Shown: piece by piece, positions 55,864 to 64,000 of the stretch
Numbering within the stretch: the stretch's first letter is position 1
Layout: every line of letters begins with the position of its first letter
NCBI RefSeq assembly: GCF_000092365.1
Contig: NC_014218.1
Location: 62,001 to 126,000 of the forward strand
From: Arcanobacterium haemolyticum DSM 20595
GTDB lineage: Bacteria; Actinomycetota; Actinomycetes; Actinomycetales; Actinomycetaceae
DNA length: 64,000 nucleotides
Direction of reading: 5' to 3'
Notes under the pieces: generated by a model
Databases searched by the model: none
Told to the model about the DNA's origin: nothing
Seen by the model: only the letters and a program-made list of their open reading frames with translations
Position numbers and translations under genes: made by a program

Positions 55864-56712
55864 TTACTCCCCAAGCACGATTGAGGCAGCTACCTGCCAG
55901 CGTTCGTTCCACTCACCGATTGGTTCAACCCCGATCGCGGTGAGTGCATCGTGGCCGAGTGCTGAGAACGATGGGCGCTTGGCTGGACGATCGAAGGCTG
56001 CTGCGGTGGTTTCGTGAACCATGTCAGGGCTCTTGCCAACCGCACGCATGATTTCCTTGGTGAACCCGTTCCACGACGTCTGCCCCTGGCTGGTGCCATG
56101 GTAAACCCCAGACGGCGCTTTAGCGTCAACAAGGCGCACAATCAGATCTGCTAAATCAACAGTCCAGGTAGGCTGGCCGACTTCGTCCACAACCACCTTG
56201 AGGGTTTCGTGTGTTTCGGAAAGGCGAACCATGGTTTTCGGGAAGCAGTTTCCGAACTTTCCGTACAGCCACGCGGTGCGCACGATCAAGAAATCGTTAG
56301 TGTAGGTGCGTACTGCCCATTCGCCGGCTGCTTTGGTGCGGCCGTAGGCGGAGACTGGATCCATGGGGGCTTCTTCGGTCCATGGGGTTTCGCCGTCGCC
56401 ACGGAACACGTAGTCGGTTGAGATATGGACTAGGCGGGCGCCGATTTTCGCGCACTGGCGGGCCAAGTTCGCGGGGCCAGTTGCGTTGACGCGGAACGCT
56501 GTTCCTTCGTTTTCTTCGGCAGGATCAACTGCGGTGAACGCGGCACAGTTGACGACGACGTCGACGCCCTGCACAACCTGTTCTACCGAGTCCATCTTGG
56601 TGATATCGATATCGTCGATGTCTACTGCGCGAACGTCGTGGCCATCTTCCTTAATTCGGGCCACAAGATCAGTTCCGAGCATTCCTTTAGCGCCAACAAC
56701 CATCCACGTCAT
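55864..56712 (-). CDS. rmlD: dTDP-4-dehydrorhamnose reductase
   Basis: This 282-residue SDR enzyme makes dTDP-L-rhamnose from the 4-keto sugar. It has the Rossmann motif VVGAKGMLGTDL (about 6-17), HISTDYVFRGDGETPW, and the catalytic YxxxK in AYGRTKAAGE. The fold then continues with DLIVRLVDAKAPSGVYHG. Length is normal for RmlD. It is a single gene on the minus strand, with decayed RloB sequence just upstream. Confidence 0.93.
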   Translation of the reverse strand: MTWMVVGAKGMLGTDLVARIKEDGHDVRAVDIDDIDITKMDSVEQVVQGVDVVVNCAAFTAVDPAEENEGTAFRVNATGPANLARQCAKIGARLVHISTDYVFRGDGETPWTEEAPMDPVSAYGRTKAAGEWAVRTYTNDFLIVRTAWLYGKFGNCFPKTMVRLSETHETLKVVVDEVGQPTWTVDLADLIVRLVDAKAPSGVYHGTSQGQTSWNGFTKEIMRAVGKSPDMVHETTAAAFDRPAKRPSFSALGHDALTAIGVEPIGEWNERWQVAASIVLGE

Positions 56713-56787
56713 TGCAGTAGATCTCCTCTATGTTTTTGATCATTCTATAAATTGATCTTACATGGAGTTGGCAATAGAGAGTAAAAC

Positions 56788-57082
56788 TAGTCGGCAGATA
56801 CTTTTTTAGCTGGGGTTCGGTCCATTGATCTTTATCTAGAGATAATCCATGCCGGATCGCCAGAACGTAACCTACCATTTTTCTTCTGCTCTTCTACCAT
56901 CTTATCGACTTGATCTATAAGGGAATGTGGATCGGAGTGGCGCCCAGTTCTAACGATAATTTGTATGGTAGATGGGAAGGCATTAGTTCAAAGTAGCGTT
57001 TTTCCGTTTCTCCTTCGACGGCAAGCAGATAGATCTTTTTGATGTCCCGCTTAGGTCGCTTCTCTCTTGTTAACCGTGCCAT
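56788..57082 (-). pseudogene. RloB-like (TOPRIM) remnant downstream of the AAA15 ATPase
   Basis: Starting at an ATG 12 bp after the ATPase stop, the minus strand reads MARLTREKRPKRDI, then IYLLAVEGETEKRYFELM, typical of RloB-like proteins. A stop follows after about 51 residues. Homology resumes in another frame (HSDPHSLIDQVDKMVEEQKK, then RLRSGDPAWIIS) and shifts again to KDQWTEPQLKKYLPTS. Only about 110 of an expected 200 residues remain and the 3' end is missing. It is the broken partner of the upstream ATPase gene. Confidence 0.75.
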
Positions 57083-57094
57083 CTCAGTAATTCC

Positions 57095-58411
57095 TTATTC
57101 TTTTTCAAGAAAAATACTAGTTGATAGGAGATCGGGCTGTACGTGAGGCACACCGCCGAAGCGTCCGTCAAGGTAGCTACGGCGTACATCTTTATCGGCA
57201 CGGATACCTTCATAATCTGTGAGTGCGATGAGTGTTGATCCTCCAGATATGCTTTTCTCCACGATCCATATTTCATCTCGGCGGAAAATATCCAGATCCA
57301 TAAGCATAAGGTCGTGTGTAGTGAAAATAAGCTGAGAACGTGAGTTTTTATGGACATTTCGCAAATAAATACTTACAAAAGCTATCGCGAGTTGAGTGTG
57401 GAGGCTTCGATCCAATTCATCAATGATGAGGATGTGTCCTTTAGAAGACGGGTGTAAAAGACGTTGAATCCATGGTGCTACTGTTCCCACAATGTAACGG
57501 GTGCCCTCAGACTCTTCGTCCCAATCGAAGGCTTCTTGCCGGCCATCGCTTGTTGTGTGAGTAAGTGAAATTTCACTACCTGAGATTTCACCGTTTGATT
57601 CGCGCGTGAATTCAAGGAACTTTCCGTTGATGTTAGCTTGTATTCGATTTCCCTCAGTGAGATCATCGAATAAGCCGTCAATGGCGATGGGCTGGGGATC
57701 AATATCTCTGATCACAACATCGGAAATTCCTGCACCGATGAATGGGAGCCATGCCCCAGCCTTTTTAAGTGTTTCTAAACCCTGTGGAATTGGATCATTG
57801 CCCGATGTTGGGTTAATGAAGTGAACACGCTTGAACCATTGAGAGACCTTACGGATCGCACTCAAGTTTCCAGTATTCGTACCCCATTCGGACGCAAAAC
57901 GTGCAATGGTTGATGTTGGAGAGACGCCTTGAAGTATTGCGTTCTCGATCGGCCCTAAATCAGATTTAACTGAGAGTCCTTCGCGAATGAATACGGCTTG
58001 TTCGTCTCCGTTGCTCATGATTTTCCACAGTTTTTCCGAATGGATTTTATCTGCCGTATAAGAGAGGAAATAGCGGTAGATGATGTCATCGTCTGCAAGG
58101 AAAAGAAGATCAAATTCAGTTGGTTCAGTGCCAGATTTTTTATCGAGTTTAAATGGCTTGTACTTTAGTGCTTCTCCTGGTGAAGTAGGTTTTAAAACCA
58201 GTTCTTGCATGCATTTTAGGGCGCGGAATAGGTTGGTCTTTCCTGAAGCGTTTGCACCATAAATGGAAGCGGTTGGCGTGATGAATTTGCGGTATCGCTT
58301 GCTTAAATATGGGAGACGGTCACGGTATCGTTGTTCACGAGTAGCAACCATGTTGAGAGACTGTTCTTCATGGAATGAGAGGTAGTTTTTTACCGTAAAT
58401 TCGATGATCAT
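57095..58411 (-). CDS. AAA15-family ATPase (RloA/AbiL-type)
   Basis: This 438-residue ABC-like ATPase has Walker A GANASGKT (52-59) and Walker B ILIIDELD (327-334), followed by the H-loop TTHD near 364-367. The N-terminal MIIEFTVKNYLSF is the usual AAA15/AAA21 start. Such ATPases pair with RloB-like TOPRIM proteins in AbiL/RloAB-type anti-phage systems. Here the partner gene is broken, so the ATPase may be an orphan. The gene itself has no visible lesion. It is embedded between rmlD and rmlC. Confidence 0.85.
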   Translation of the reverse strand: MIIEFTVKNYLSFHEEQSLNMVATREQRYRDRLPYLSKRYRKFITPTASIYGANASGKTNLFRALKCMQELVLKPTSPGEALKYKPFKLDKKSGTEPTEFDLLFLADDDIIYRYFLSYTADKIHSEKLWKIMSNGDEQAVFIREGLSVKSDLGPIENAILQGVSPTSTIARFASEWGTNTGNLSAIRKVSQWFKRVHFINPTSGNDPIPQGLETLKKAGAWLPFIGAGISDVVIRDIDPQPIAIDGLFDDLTEGNRIQANINGKFLEFTRESNGEISGSEISLTHTTSDGRQEAFDWDEESEGTRYIVGTVAPWIQRLLHPSSKGHILIIDELDRSLHTQLAIAFVSIYLRNVHKNSRSQLIFTTHDLMLMDLDIFRRDEIWIVEKSISGGSTLIALTDYEGIRADKDVRRSYLDGRFGGVPHVQPDLLSTSIFLEKE

Positions 58412-58518
58412 AGGGTTCTCCTCATGGATGCGATAATGTTGTCATTATATGTTGAAGTGGAGAAAATTTCACATCTTTCGCGTAATATTTGTAGTGTAAC
58501 TATCCCCAAGGAGGATCC

Positions 58519-59136
58519 ATGCTTATCGAACCATTATCAATCGAGGGTGCATACCGTATTACCCCAAAACAGTTCCCGGATTCACGCGGCCTGTTCCTTG
58601 AAGCTTTCAAGCAGCAGACCTTCGTTGAAGCTGTTGGGCGTGAATTGGACGTTCAGCAGGTCAACACATCCGTTTCTAAAGCTGGAACGGTTCGCGGTAT
58701 TCATTTCGCGGAGATTGCCCCGTCGCAGGCAAAGTACGTGATGTGCCCACAGGGCGCTCTTCTTGATTTTGTGGTGGATATTCGCGTGGGATCCCCAACG
58801 TTTGGCCAGTACGAATCGGTTTTGTTGGACGACGCCGATCGCCGTGCAATCTTCATTTCTGAAGGCTTAGGCCACGCATTCATTGCGTTGGAAGACAACA
58901 CGGTTGCCACCTATCTCTGCTCAGCACCTTACGCTCCCGGGCGCGAACACGGCGTGAAGCCAACGTGTTCCACTTTGGGTATCGAATGGCCAACTGTTGA
59001 TCGCCACGGGAACCCGATGGAACTCTTGCTTTCCGAAAAGGATACGGCGGCTCCAGGCTTGGGTACGGCAAGCCGTATGGGTTTGCTTCCAACTTATGAA
59101 GAAGCGATGGCGTTCGTGAACTCGCTCAAGAAGTAA
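58519..59136 (+). CDS. rmlC: dTDP-4-dehydrorhamnose 3,5-epimerase
   Basis: This 205-residue cupin-fold epimerase converts dTDP-4-keto-6-deoxyglucose to its L-form. It has RITPKQFPDSRGLFLEAF (about 13-30), the active-site GTVRGIHFAE (about 57-66), and DRRAIFISEGLGHAFIALED (about 107-126). AAGGAGG precedes the ATG. It is a single-gene transcript closed by a terminator. Confidence 0.93.
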   Translation: MLIEPLSIEGAYRITPKQFPDSRGLFLEAFKQQTFVEAVGRELDVQQVNTSVSKAGTVRGIHFAEIAPSQAKYVMCPQGALLDFVVDIRVGSPTFGQYESVLLDDADRRAIFISEGLGHAFIALEDNTVATYLCSAPYAPGREHGVKPTCSTLGIEWPTVDRHGNPMELLLSEKDTAAPGLGTASRMGLLPTYEEAMAFVNSLKK

Positions 59137-59154
59137 CAGCAGTTATTTTCCTAT

Positions 59155-59192
59155 AAAAATGCCCCTACTCTAGGTAGACTGGGGGCATTTTT
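59155..59192 (+). terminator. Terminator of rmlC
   Basis: AAAAATGCCCC (59155-59165) pairs perfectly with GGGGCATTTTT (59182-59192), ending in TTTTT. It is a classic bidirectional-looking intrinsic terminator. Confidence 0.9.
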
Positions 59193-59540
59193 AATATATG
59201 GACGACAATAATGACATTATTTTGTAGGGTATATAAGTCAGGATATGTAGTGGATGTGCGCGGAGGGTAGTTACAGGCTTGCGACGCGCAGGGAAATCCA
59301 CGCTCCTATATGGCATTGTGCAAGACCTTATCTCCCAAGGAACGCCGTGGAATAACATTATCTATATTAATTTTGAAGACGAACGTCTTGTTGAGTTTAC
59401 AACTCAAGATTTCAACTCAATTATTACGTTGGCAGCTTCTATGAGTGATGGGGCGCCTGGCCCGGGCTGAAAAAACTAGACCATCTGGCTTGAGAGTGTC
59501 TTCCGTGACAGCCCCGGTTGGGGCAGGAAGATTGGAGAGC

Positions 59541-59822
59541 ATGAAGAAGTTCTCGAAGCACACACCCGAACAAATCGTGGTGAAGCTCGACAAGGCCAGG
59601 TCCTTGAAGGAATCTGGCAGCACCGTGGCAGAGGTTTGCCGTGAGCTTGGCATCAGTGAGGCAACGTATCACCGGTGGCAGAGACAGTACGGCGACATGA
59701 CTCGCAGTGAAGCACGGCGGTTCAAGGAGCTGCAGGAAGAAAACGAGAAGCTCAAGCGGTTGCTTGGGGAGGCTGAACTCGAAAAGTCGCTGCTTAGGGA
59801 GTTAGCAGAGGGAAAATTCTGA
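59541..59822 (+). CDS. IS3-family transposase OrfA
   Basis: This 93-residue DNA-binding protein has a helix-turn-helix (KHTPEQIVVKLDKARSLKES, then VAEVCRELGISEATYHRWQ). A leucine-zipper-like segment follows (FKELQEENEKLKRLLGEAEL). It ends at 59822. The slippery G GGA AAA at 59810-59816, two codons before its stop, allows -1 frameshifting into orfB. Confidence 0.9.
   Translation: MKKFSKHTPEQIVVKLDKARSLKESGSTVAEVCRELGISEATYHRWQRQYGDMTRSEARRFKELQEENEKLKRLLGEAELEKSLLRELAEGKF
59810..59816 (+). promoter_or_regulatory. Programmed -1 frameshift heptamer G GGA AAA
   Basis: GGGAAAA lies in the X XXY YYZ register with orfA codons GGA AAA. The -1 frame continues without a stop into orfB, giving a fused OrfAB. 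Confidence 0.8.
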
Positions 59823-60697
59823 CCCTGGCACGCAAGTACGAAGCGATTGACCATGCCCTATCGTTGGGGTACTCAGTGCGCTTGGCATGCCGCGTTGTCG
59901 GGGTTTCCCGCGGGGCGTACTACAACGCCCGACGCCACACAACCGGGCCTTCTGCCACCGACAAGCACGCCTCGTTGCGTAGCTGGTTGGTGACCTTCGC
60001 TGCATCCCATCGTCGCTGGGGCTACCGCCGCGCGTGGGTTAAGGCTCGTGAGGCCGGGTTTGACTGCGGCCGCGATGTCGTGCGCCGCATATGGCGCCAG
60101 GAGGGTCTGCGGGTGTTTCCACGCAAGGCTCCCAAGCGGCGGTGTCTGCCCCTATCCACCCCTCGGGTTGAGCCAGCTGCGTGTCCCGGTGATGTGTGGG
60201 CATTGGACTTCCAGTTCGACACTGACTACCACGGTAAGACGTTTAAGATCTGCAACGTCATCGATGAGTTCACACGTGAGCACGTGGGATTCGAGGTCGG
60301 GCGGTCTATTACCGCCGTGTCAGTCATTGAACTGTTGAGCAATCTTGCTGCCTCCAGAGGTGGCCGTCCGCGAGTGTTGCGCATGGATAACGGCCCTGAG
60401 TTCATCAGCCACGAGCTGAACAAGTGGGCAGCCAAGGAGGGCACTGTTGAGGCGTTCATACCACCAGGAAGGCCATGGCACAACGGATTCGTGGAGTCGT
60501 TTCACAACCGCCTCCGCGATGAGCTACTCGAAGACGAGATGTTCGACGACCCGGCCCACGCCAGCCACTGCCTCAGGTTGTGGTCAAAGCGCTACAATAC
60601 GTGTCATCCGCACTCAAGCTTGGGCTTTGTCCCGCCAGCGCAGTACGCCAAACAATGGCACCTAACCCAGGGAGGCCCTCAAGCCGCCCGGTCCTAG
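59819..60697 (+). CDS. IS3-family transposase OrfB (DDE integrase domain)
   Basis: This roughly 292-residue catalytic part has no good independent start and is read by -1 frameshift from orfA; the first in-frame TTG is at 59864. The DDE catalytic core is visible: WALDFQFDTDYHGKTFKI carries the first Asp, RMDNGPEFIS the second, and FVESFHNRLRDELL the Glu. The N-terminal part has a helix-turn-helix-like AAS HRRWGYRRAW region. No internal stop is present, so the element may be active. Confidence 0.9.
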   Translation: MTLARKYEAIDHALSLGYSVRLACRVVGVSRGAYYNARRHTTGPSATDKHASLRSWLVTFAASHRRWGYRRAWVKAREAGFDCGRDVVRRIWRQEGLRVFPRKAPKRRCLPLSTPRVEPAACPGDVWALDFQFDTDYHGKTFKICNVIDEFTREHVGFEVGRSITAVSVIELLSNLAASRGGRPRVLRMDNGPEFISHELNKWAAKEGTVEAFIPPGRPWHNGFVESFHNRLRDELLEDEMFDDPAHASHCLRLWSKRYNTCHPHSSLGFVPPAQYAKQWHLTQGGPQAARS

Positions 60698-61597
60698 ATT
60701 TCAGCCCGCTCCACGCCCATATACTTTTTTGATGAAATTCAAAATGTGTCTGGTTGGGAAAAATTTGCGCGGCGCCTTGCTGATTCTTTTGAACGCGTAT
60801 ATATAACTGGCTCTAATGCAAAAATGCTCAGCCATGATATCGACACAACTCTTGGTGGACGGTATTTAACACTTCACGTTGAACCATACAATTTCCGTGA
60901 GTATTGCCAAGCAACGGGATTGAGCGTCGAACATCTACAAAACTTGACAACGAAGGTAAAAGGTAAATTACTTCACGCGCAAAATACATACCTCGCTTTT
61001 GGAGGCTTGCCTGAGGCACCCAAATATCTTGATAAACGAAGCTACTTTCATACAGCAAGTTACATAACATACTCAAAACAATTGGGATGAAGCTCAGTAA
61101 AGATACTGTTATTCGCTATGTTGCGGAACTAGAAGCTGCCTATGTGCTCTTTTCTCTACGGAACACACGAGATAAATTTGCTGAACGCGAGAGTAATCCG
61201 AAGCAGTATTTTAGTGATAATGGAATTCTCAATCTTTTTCTTCTGAACAAAGATTCTGTTTTGTTGGAAAACCTCGTTGCTATTTCTTTACGAAGAAAAT
61301 ATGGCGAGAATGTAGGATATTTTTTTGAGCCGACGAAGAATATCGATCTAGATTTCTATGTACCAGATCAGGAATTCGTTGTTCAGGCTTGCTACTCCAT
61401 GGGTGATCCGATGACGCGTGAACGCGAAATTAAGAGCATCATCAATTTTTCACGGTCGTATCCACACTCACAGCGGCGGTATTGCATTGTCACGCACTCA
61501 ACAGAAGAAACGATCAATACAGGGAATGTGGAGATTCATGTTACTCCGTTATGGAAGTTTCTTCTTGAACTATAAGTTAAGTGGAAGAATAAGTGTG

Positions 61598-62464
61598 CTA
61601 TTTGCCCATCTTGCGCCGAACGCCGTCGTAAAAACCGCGCGAAATAAGTTTGGCGCGTTCTGTGCGATCCTTGCTGGTGAGGACTGTAAACACGGCGAAA
61701 CGCGTGATCCAGTAGCCGTACCGGAAACGCCAGGTGGCAGGCAAATCAGGATTGCGCATCAGCTCAATCGTGTTTCGGGTGAGGTAGTAATTACGGATGG
61801 GGGAGTGAACGTGAATAGTCCGCTTACGGCCCTTCACCTTGATCCCGCGGTCGCCTAATGAGTGAACAAGCCGTGCCGTAGGGATCGCCAATAAGCGATA
61901 ACCGCACGCGCGCGCACGCATCGACCACGCCAAATCAACATGGTCAATAAAATACTCAGCAGGCATTAACCCAACCTCGCGCAAAACATGCGCCGGAATC
62001 AAACAACCAGAAGCCAACAAGAACGACGCTTCGATAGGATCCGTGCCGATCTCGAAATTGTTAGGCCGCTTTGGCCCCCACGTATGATCCGTGTACACCA
62101 AAGGCTCATCGCCGTCGAAAGGCACGGGGCCAACCGCGCCCACGCCCGGCCCCAAATGAACTGCCAAATCGGCAACCATACGCGGCCCAGGAATCGAATC
62201 CTGATCGGAGAGGATAACAGCATCGGCACCGTCGTCTAGCGCGCGTGTGATACCAATGTTCTGTGCGGCAGCAATCCCAACGTTTCGGCCAAGCGGCAAC
62301 AAAATAGCGCCCGTCCGCTGGCACGCCTCACCCAATTCGGTATCTAACGTGGGAGAATTATCAACCACGTACACAGCCGAACACTGATCAGCAAAGCGCG
62401 CCAGTAGCGGATACACATCACCAGGGTGATATGTAACGATCACCGCGGCAATACGTTCACACAT
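61598..62464 (-). CDS. GT2 glycosyltransferase, rhamnosyltransferase-like
   Basis: This 288-residue enzyme has IAAVIVTYHPGDVYPLLARF (about 5-24), VVDNSPTL, NVGIAAAQNIGI, ILSDQDSIPG as the DXD motif and FIDHVDLAWSMRARACGY. This matches RfbF-like rhamnosyltransferases. Its start overlaps the rmlA stop by one base (TAATG), so the two are translationally coupled and donor supply and use are linked. Confidence 0.87.
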   Translation of the reverse strand: MCERIAAVIVTYHPGDVYPLLARFADQCSAVYVVDNSPTLDTELGEACQRTGAILLPLGRNVGIAAAQNIGITRALDDGADAVILSDQDSIPGPRMVADLAVHLGPGVGAVGPVPFDGDEPLVYTDHTWGPKRPNNFEIGTDPIEASFLLASGCLIPAHVLREVGLMPAEYFIDHVDLAWSMRARACGYRLLAIPTARLVHSLGDRGIKVKGRKRTIHVHSPIRNYYLTRNTIELMRNPDLPATWRFRYGYWITRFAVFTVLTSKDRTERAKLISRGFYDGVRRKMGK

Positions 62465-63339
62465 TAAGCGTTCTTCCCACGCGCCAAAATACGCATCAAG
62501 TATTCGCCATACCCAGACTTGCGCAACGGTTCGGCGCGTTCGGCCAGTTCGGCGTCGTTAAGGAAACCCATACGCCACGCAACTTCCTCCGGGCAACCGA
62601 TCTTCAAGCCCTGGCGGGCTTCCACGGTGCGGACGAACGAGGTGGCGTCTGCCAGCGAATCGAACGTGCCTGTATCTAGCCATGCGGTGCCGCGTGGCAG
62701 AACTTCAACGGTGAGCTTGCCTTCGCGCAAGTAATGCTTGTTCACGTCGGTGATTTCGTATTCGCCGCGTGGGGATGGCTTGAGGTTCTTAGCGATCTCA
62801 ACCACGTCATTATCGTAGAAGTACAGGCCTGGAACCGCGTAGTTGGACTTCGGCTGGGCCGGCTTTTCTTCGATGGAAAGGGCGCGGAATTCGCTATCGA
62901 ATTCGACCACGCCGTAGCGTTCCGGATCGTCCACGTGGTAGGCGAACACGGCGCCACCGTTCGGGTTGACGTGGCGGCGTAGGCGCGTGCCCATGCCTGG
63001 GCCGTAGAAAATGTTATCGCCCAGCACCAGTGCGGCCGATTCGTTTCCTACGAAATCCGCGCCCAGCACGAATGCTTGCGCCAGGCCGTTTGGTTCTGGC
63101 TGCTGCACGTAGGAAAGGTTCACGCCCAGTTGGGAACCGTCACCGAGCAGGCGCTTGAAGCCGTCCGCGTCATGCGGAGTGGTGATCACGAGGATGTCCT
63201 GAATGCCAGCAAGCATCAGCGTGGTCATTGGATAGTAGATCATTGGCTTGTCATACACCGGCACAAGCTGTTTCGAAATGCCTTGGGTGATGGGGTGGAG
63301 CCGAGTGCCGGAACCGCCTGCAAGAATAATGCCGCGCAT
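62464..63339 (-). CDS. rmlA: Glucose-1-phosphate thymidylyltransferase
   Basis: This 291-residue nucleotidyltransferase makes dTDP-glucose, the first step to dTDP-rhamnose. It has [20 protein letters not shown] (about 3-22), [13 protein letters not shown] (about 27-39) and [14 protein letters not shown]. The start at 63339 follows GGAAGG; the longer open frame to 63648 is rejected because the added 103 residues are low-complexity and lie over the next gene. Length is normal. It forms an operon with the rhamnosyltransferase gene. Confidence 0.94.
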   Translation of the reverse strand: MRGIILAGGSGTRLHPITQGISKQLVPVYDKPMIYYPMTTLMLAGIQDILVITTPHDADGFKRLLGDGSQLGVNLSYVQQPEPNGLAQAFVLGADFVGNESAALVLGDNIFYGPGMGTRLRRHVNPNGGAVFAYHVDDPERYGVVEFDSEFRALSIEEKPAQPKSNYAVPGLYFYDNDVVEIAKNLKPSPRGEYEITDVNKHYLREGKLTVEVLPRGTAWLDTGTFDSLADATSFVRTVEARQGLKIGCPEEVAWRMGFLNDAELAERAEPLRKSGYGEYLMRILARGKNA

Positions 63340-63424
63340 GATAGTTACCTTCCGTGAGGACAAGCTTGATATATGCCCACTATTATTCCGTATTTTGTGC
63401 CCGCGTGGGGTTACATGGCGAGTG

Positions 63425-64000
63425 TTAGTTTTTGGATGAGGGACGACGCCGGTGGGCGCGGCGTTCCTGGTAACGTTTCGGAACGAATTCGTGCCAGTTG
63501 TGAGAGGCGGCGAGCATTGTTGAGATGAGGATAACGATGCAGCCGGCGATTTCGATCGGGGCGGGGATGACCGCTGTAAGGATGAATGCGAAGATGACCG
63601 CCCAGGCGGAGTACGAAATGTTGATGGCCATAGCACGGGCGGCGCCAATTGTGTGGATTGCGCGGTAGTAGCACAGGTAGGAGATTGTGCCAGCTACTGC
63701 GGCACCTGCGATGATGGCCGTGCCTGGCGTGAACATGACGCGGGAGAGCGAATCGAGGTTCCCCGTGATAGGGATGACGAATAACAGGTATGCCAGGGCA
63801 GAGGTCGTTTGACGAATATGAAGAGCGACGTGGTTATCGACTCCTTTATCGCGCATCGCCCATGCCAAAATAACTGCTTCGGATCCCCAGCCGAGGATAC
63901 ACATCGTGGCGCCGATAGCGCCAAGAAGCGTAGATCCAGGAGCATCCTCCAGGCTGGACGAGCCCACAACAATGATGGCAAGGATAGCAACCGCGAGGGC
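63425..64000 (-). CDS. LicB-like EamA/DMT permease, C-terminal part
   Basis: The frame is open to the window edge, giving about 191 residues of the C-terminal EamA half. It closely matches the licB-like protein at 50409-51356 over [26 protein letters not shown], and [20 protein letters not shown]. The tail is basic ([16 protein letters not shown]). It may be a second choline or related permease, with more lic genes beyond the edge. It is 86 bp upstream of rmlA on the same strand. Confidence 0.85.
   Translation of the reverse strand, partial: ALAVAILAIIVVGSSSLEDAPGSTLLGAIGATMCILGWGSEAVILAWAMRDKGVDNHVALHIRQTTSALAYLLFVIPITGNLDSLSRVMFTPGTAIIAGAAVAGTISYLCYYRAIHTIGAARAMAINISYSAWAVIFAFILTAVIPAPIEIAGCIVILISTMLAASHNWHEFVPKRYQERRAHRRRPSSKN

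Larger units (their letters stand above)
59463..60708 (+). mobile_element. IS3-family insertion sequence, apparently intact
   Basis: The ends carry CGGGCTGAAA (59463-59472) and TTTCAGCCCG (60699-60708), with further matching bases inward (GGCTTGAG on the left and CTCAAGCC on the right). The length is about 1.25 kb. It contains orfA and orfB with a -1 frameshift signal. It sits inside the DUF4143 pseudogene. A clear target duplication was not seen; GCGCCT and GCTCCA flank the ends only loosely. Confidence 0.85.
59240..61575 (+). pseudogene. DUF4143/AAA14-type ATPase pseudogene interrupted by an IS3 element
   Basis: Before the IS the frame gives VVTGLRRAGKSTLLYG (Walker A region) and IIYINFEDERLVEF; the N-terminal start is missing. 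After the IS it continues with YFFDEIQNVSGWEKFARRL, YITGSNAKML and GRYLTLHVEPYNFREYC. It stops at 61088 after an apparent internal deletion, then resumes in another frame from 61087 with LSKDTVIRYVAELEAAYVLF and the DUF4143 domain to 61575. Three lesions make it non-functional: loss of the 5' end, the insertion, and a frame-changing deletion. Confidence 0.85.

Noticed and set aside
59445-59540. N-terminal extension of IS orfA
   Set aside because: It crosses the left IS end, so it cannot be part of the transposase; the internal ATG at 59541 fits the family.
63340-63648. N-terminal extension of rmlA
   Set aside because: The extra 103 residues are low-complexity and overlap the permease gene; a good ribosome binding site marks 63339.

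Overview
The window looks like chromosomal DNA of a high-G+C Gram-positive bacterium (Actinobacteria) of only moderate GC content. The best guess is a member of the Actinomycetaceae (Arcanobacterium/Trueperella/Actinomyces-like). The guess rests on gene content: an actinobacterial-type inositol cluster with a Cgl0158-like aldolase, IolT-type sugar porters, ROK regulators, DUF2304/DUF2142 proteins and rhamnose glycosyltransferases. No rRNA, tRNA, CRISPR array or prophage was seen, so the genus is not proven.

Region 1 (1-13.75 kb) is a complete myo-inositol catabolic island. It holds the tail of a zinc alcohol dehydrogenase, the inositol permease iolT, a minus-strand operon (transaldolase-like gene, iolG, iolE/H-like gene), a GntR/UTRA regulator, and a tightly overlapping plus-strand operon (iolC, DeoC/LacD-type aldolase, iolB, iolD), then iolA/mmsA. 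Inositol enters by IolT and is oxidised by IolG. It then passes through the IolE, IolD, IolB and IolC steps, aldol cleavage and IolA. The iolC and transaldolase promoters carry the same 12-bp ATGT....ACAT palindrome exactly 4 bp upstream of TTGACA, and related sites occur in the iolT promoter and at the iolG ribosome binding site. This is a probable GntR regulon operator.

Region 2 (13.9-25.9 kb) is a glycan or peptide uptake and degradation island. A ROK repressor and an M81/MlrC-like peptidase diverge from an Opp/Dpp-type ABC importer (lipoprotein, two permeases, fused double ATPase), followed by a ROK sugar kinase and a GH29 alpha-L-fucosidase. A cutC-like gene follows. A related hairpin repeat sits behind iolA, the fucosidase and cutC.

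Region 3 (25.9-33.65 kb) is mixed. It has a rhamnosyltransferase-like GT2, a glycerophosphodiester phosphodiesterase, an MFS transporter, a shortened DUF3800 gene, a candidate small RNA, and two decayed IS3-family remnants. The remnants bracket an acyltransferase-like membrane protein and a secreted trypsin-like protease.

Region 4 (33.65-64 kb) is a large cell-surface polysaccharide locus. It contains rmlB, rmlD, rmlC and rmlA at four separate places; a Wzm/Wzt exporter; a pseudo-glycosyltransferase next to a GT2-GT4 fusion; two GT2+DUF2304 modules around polytopic GT-C-like proteins; two flippase-like proteins; several GT2/GT4 enzymes; and a phosphocholine-decoration set (licD, licB-like permease, and one polypeptide joining a winged-helix domain, a LicC-like cytidylyltransferase and a LicA-like kinase). 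A second licB-like gene begins at the right edge. Two broken accessory loci are embedded: an AAA15 ATPase with a decayed RloB-like partner (AbiL/RloAB-like), and a DUF4143 ATPase pseudogene interrupted by an apparently intact IS3-family element with a canonical -1 frameshift heptamer.
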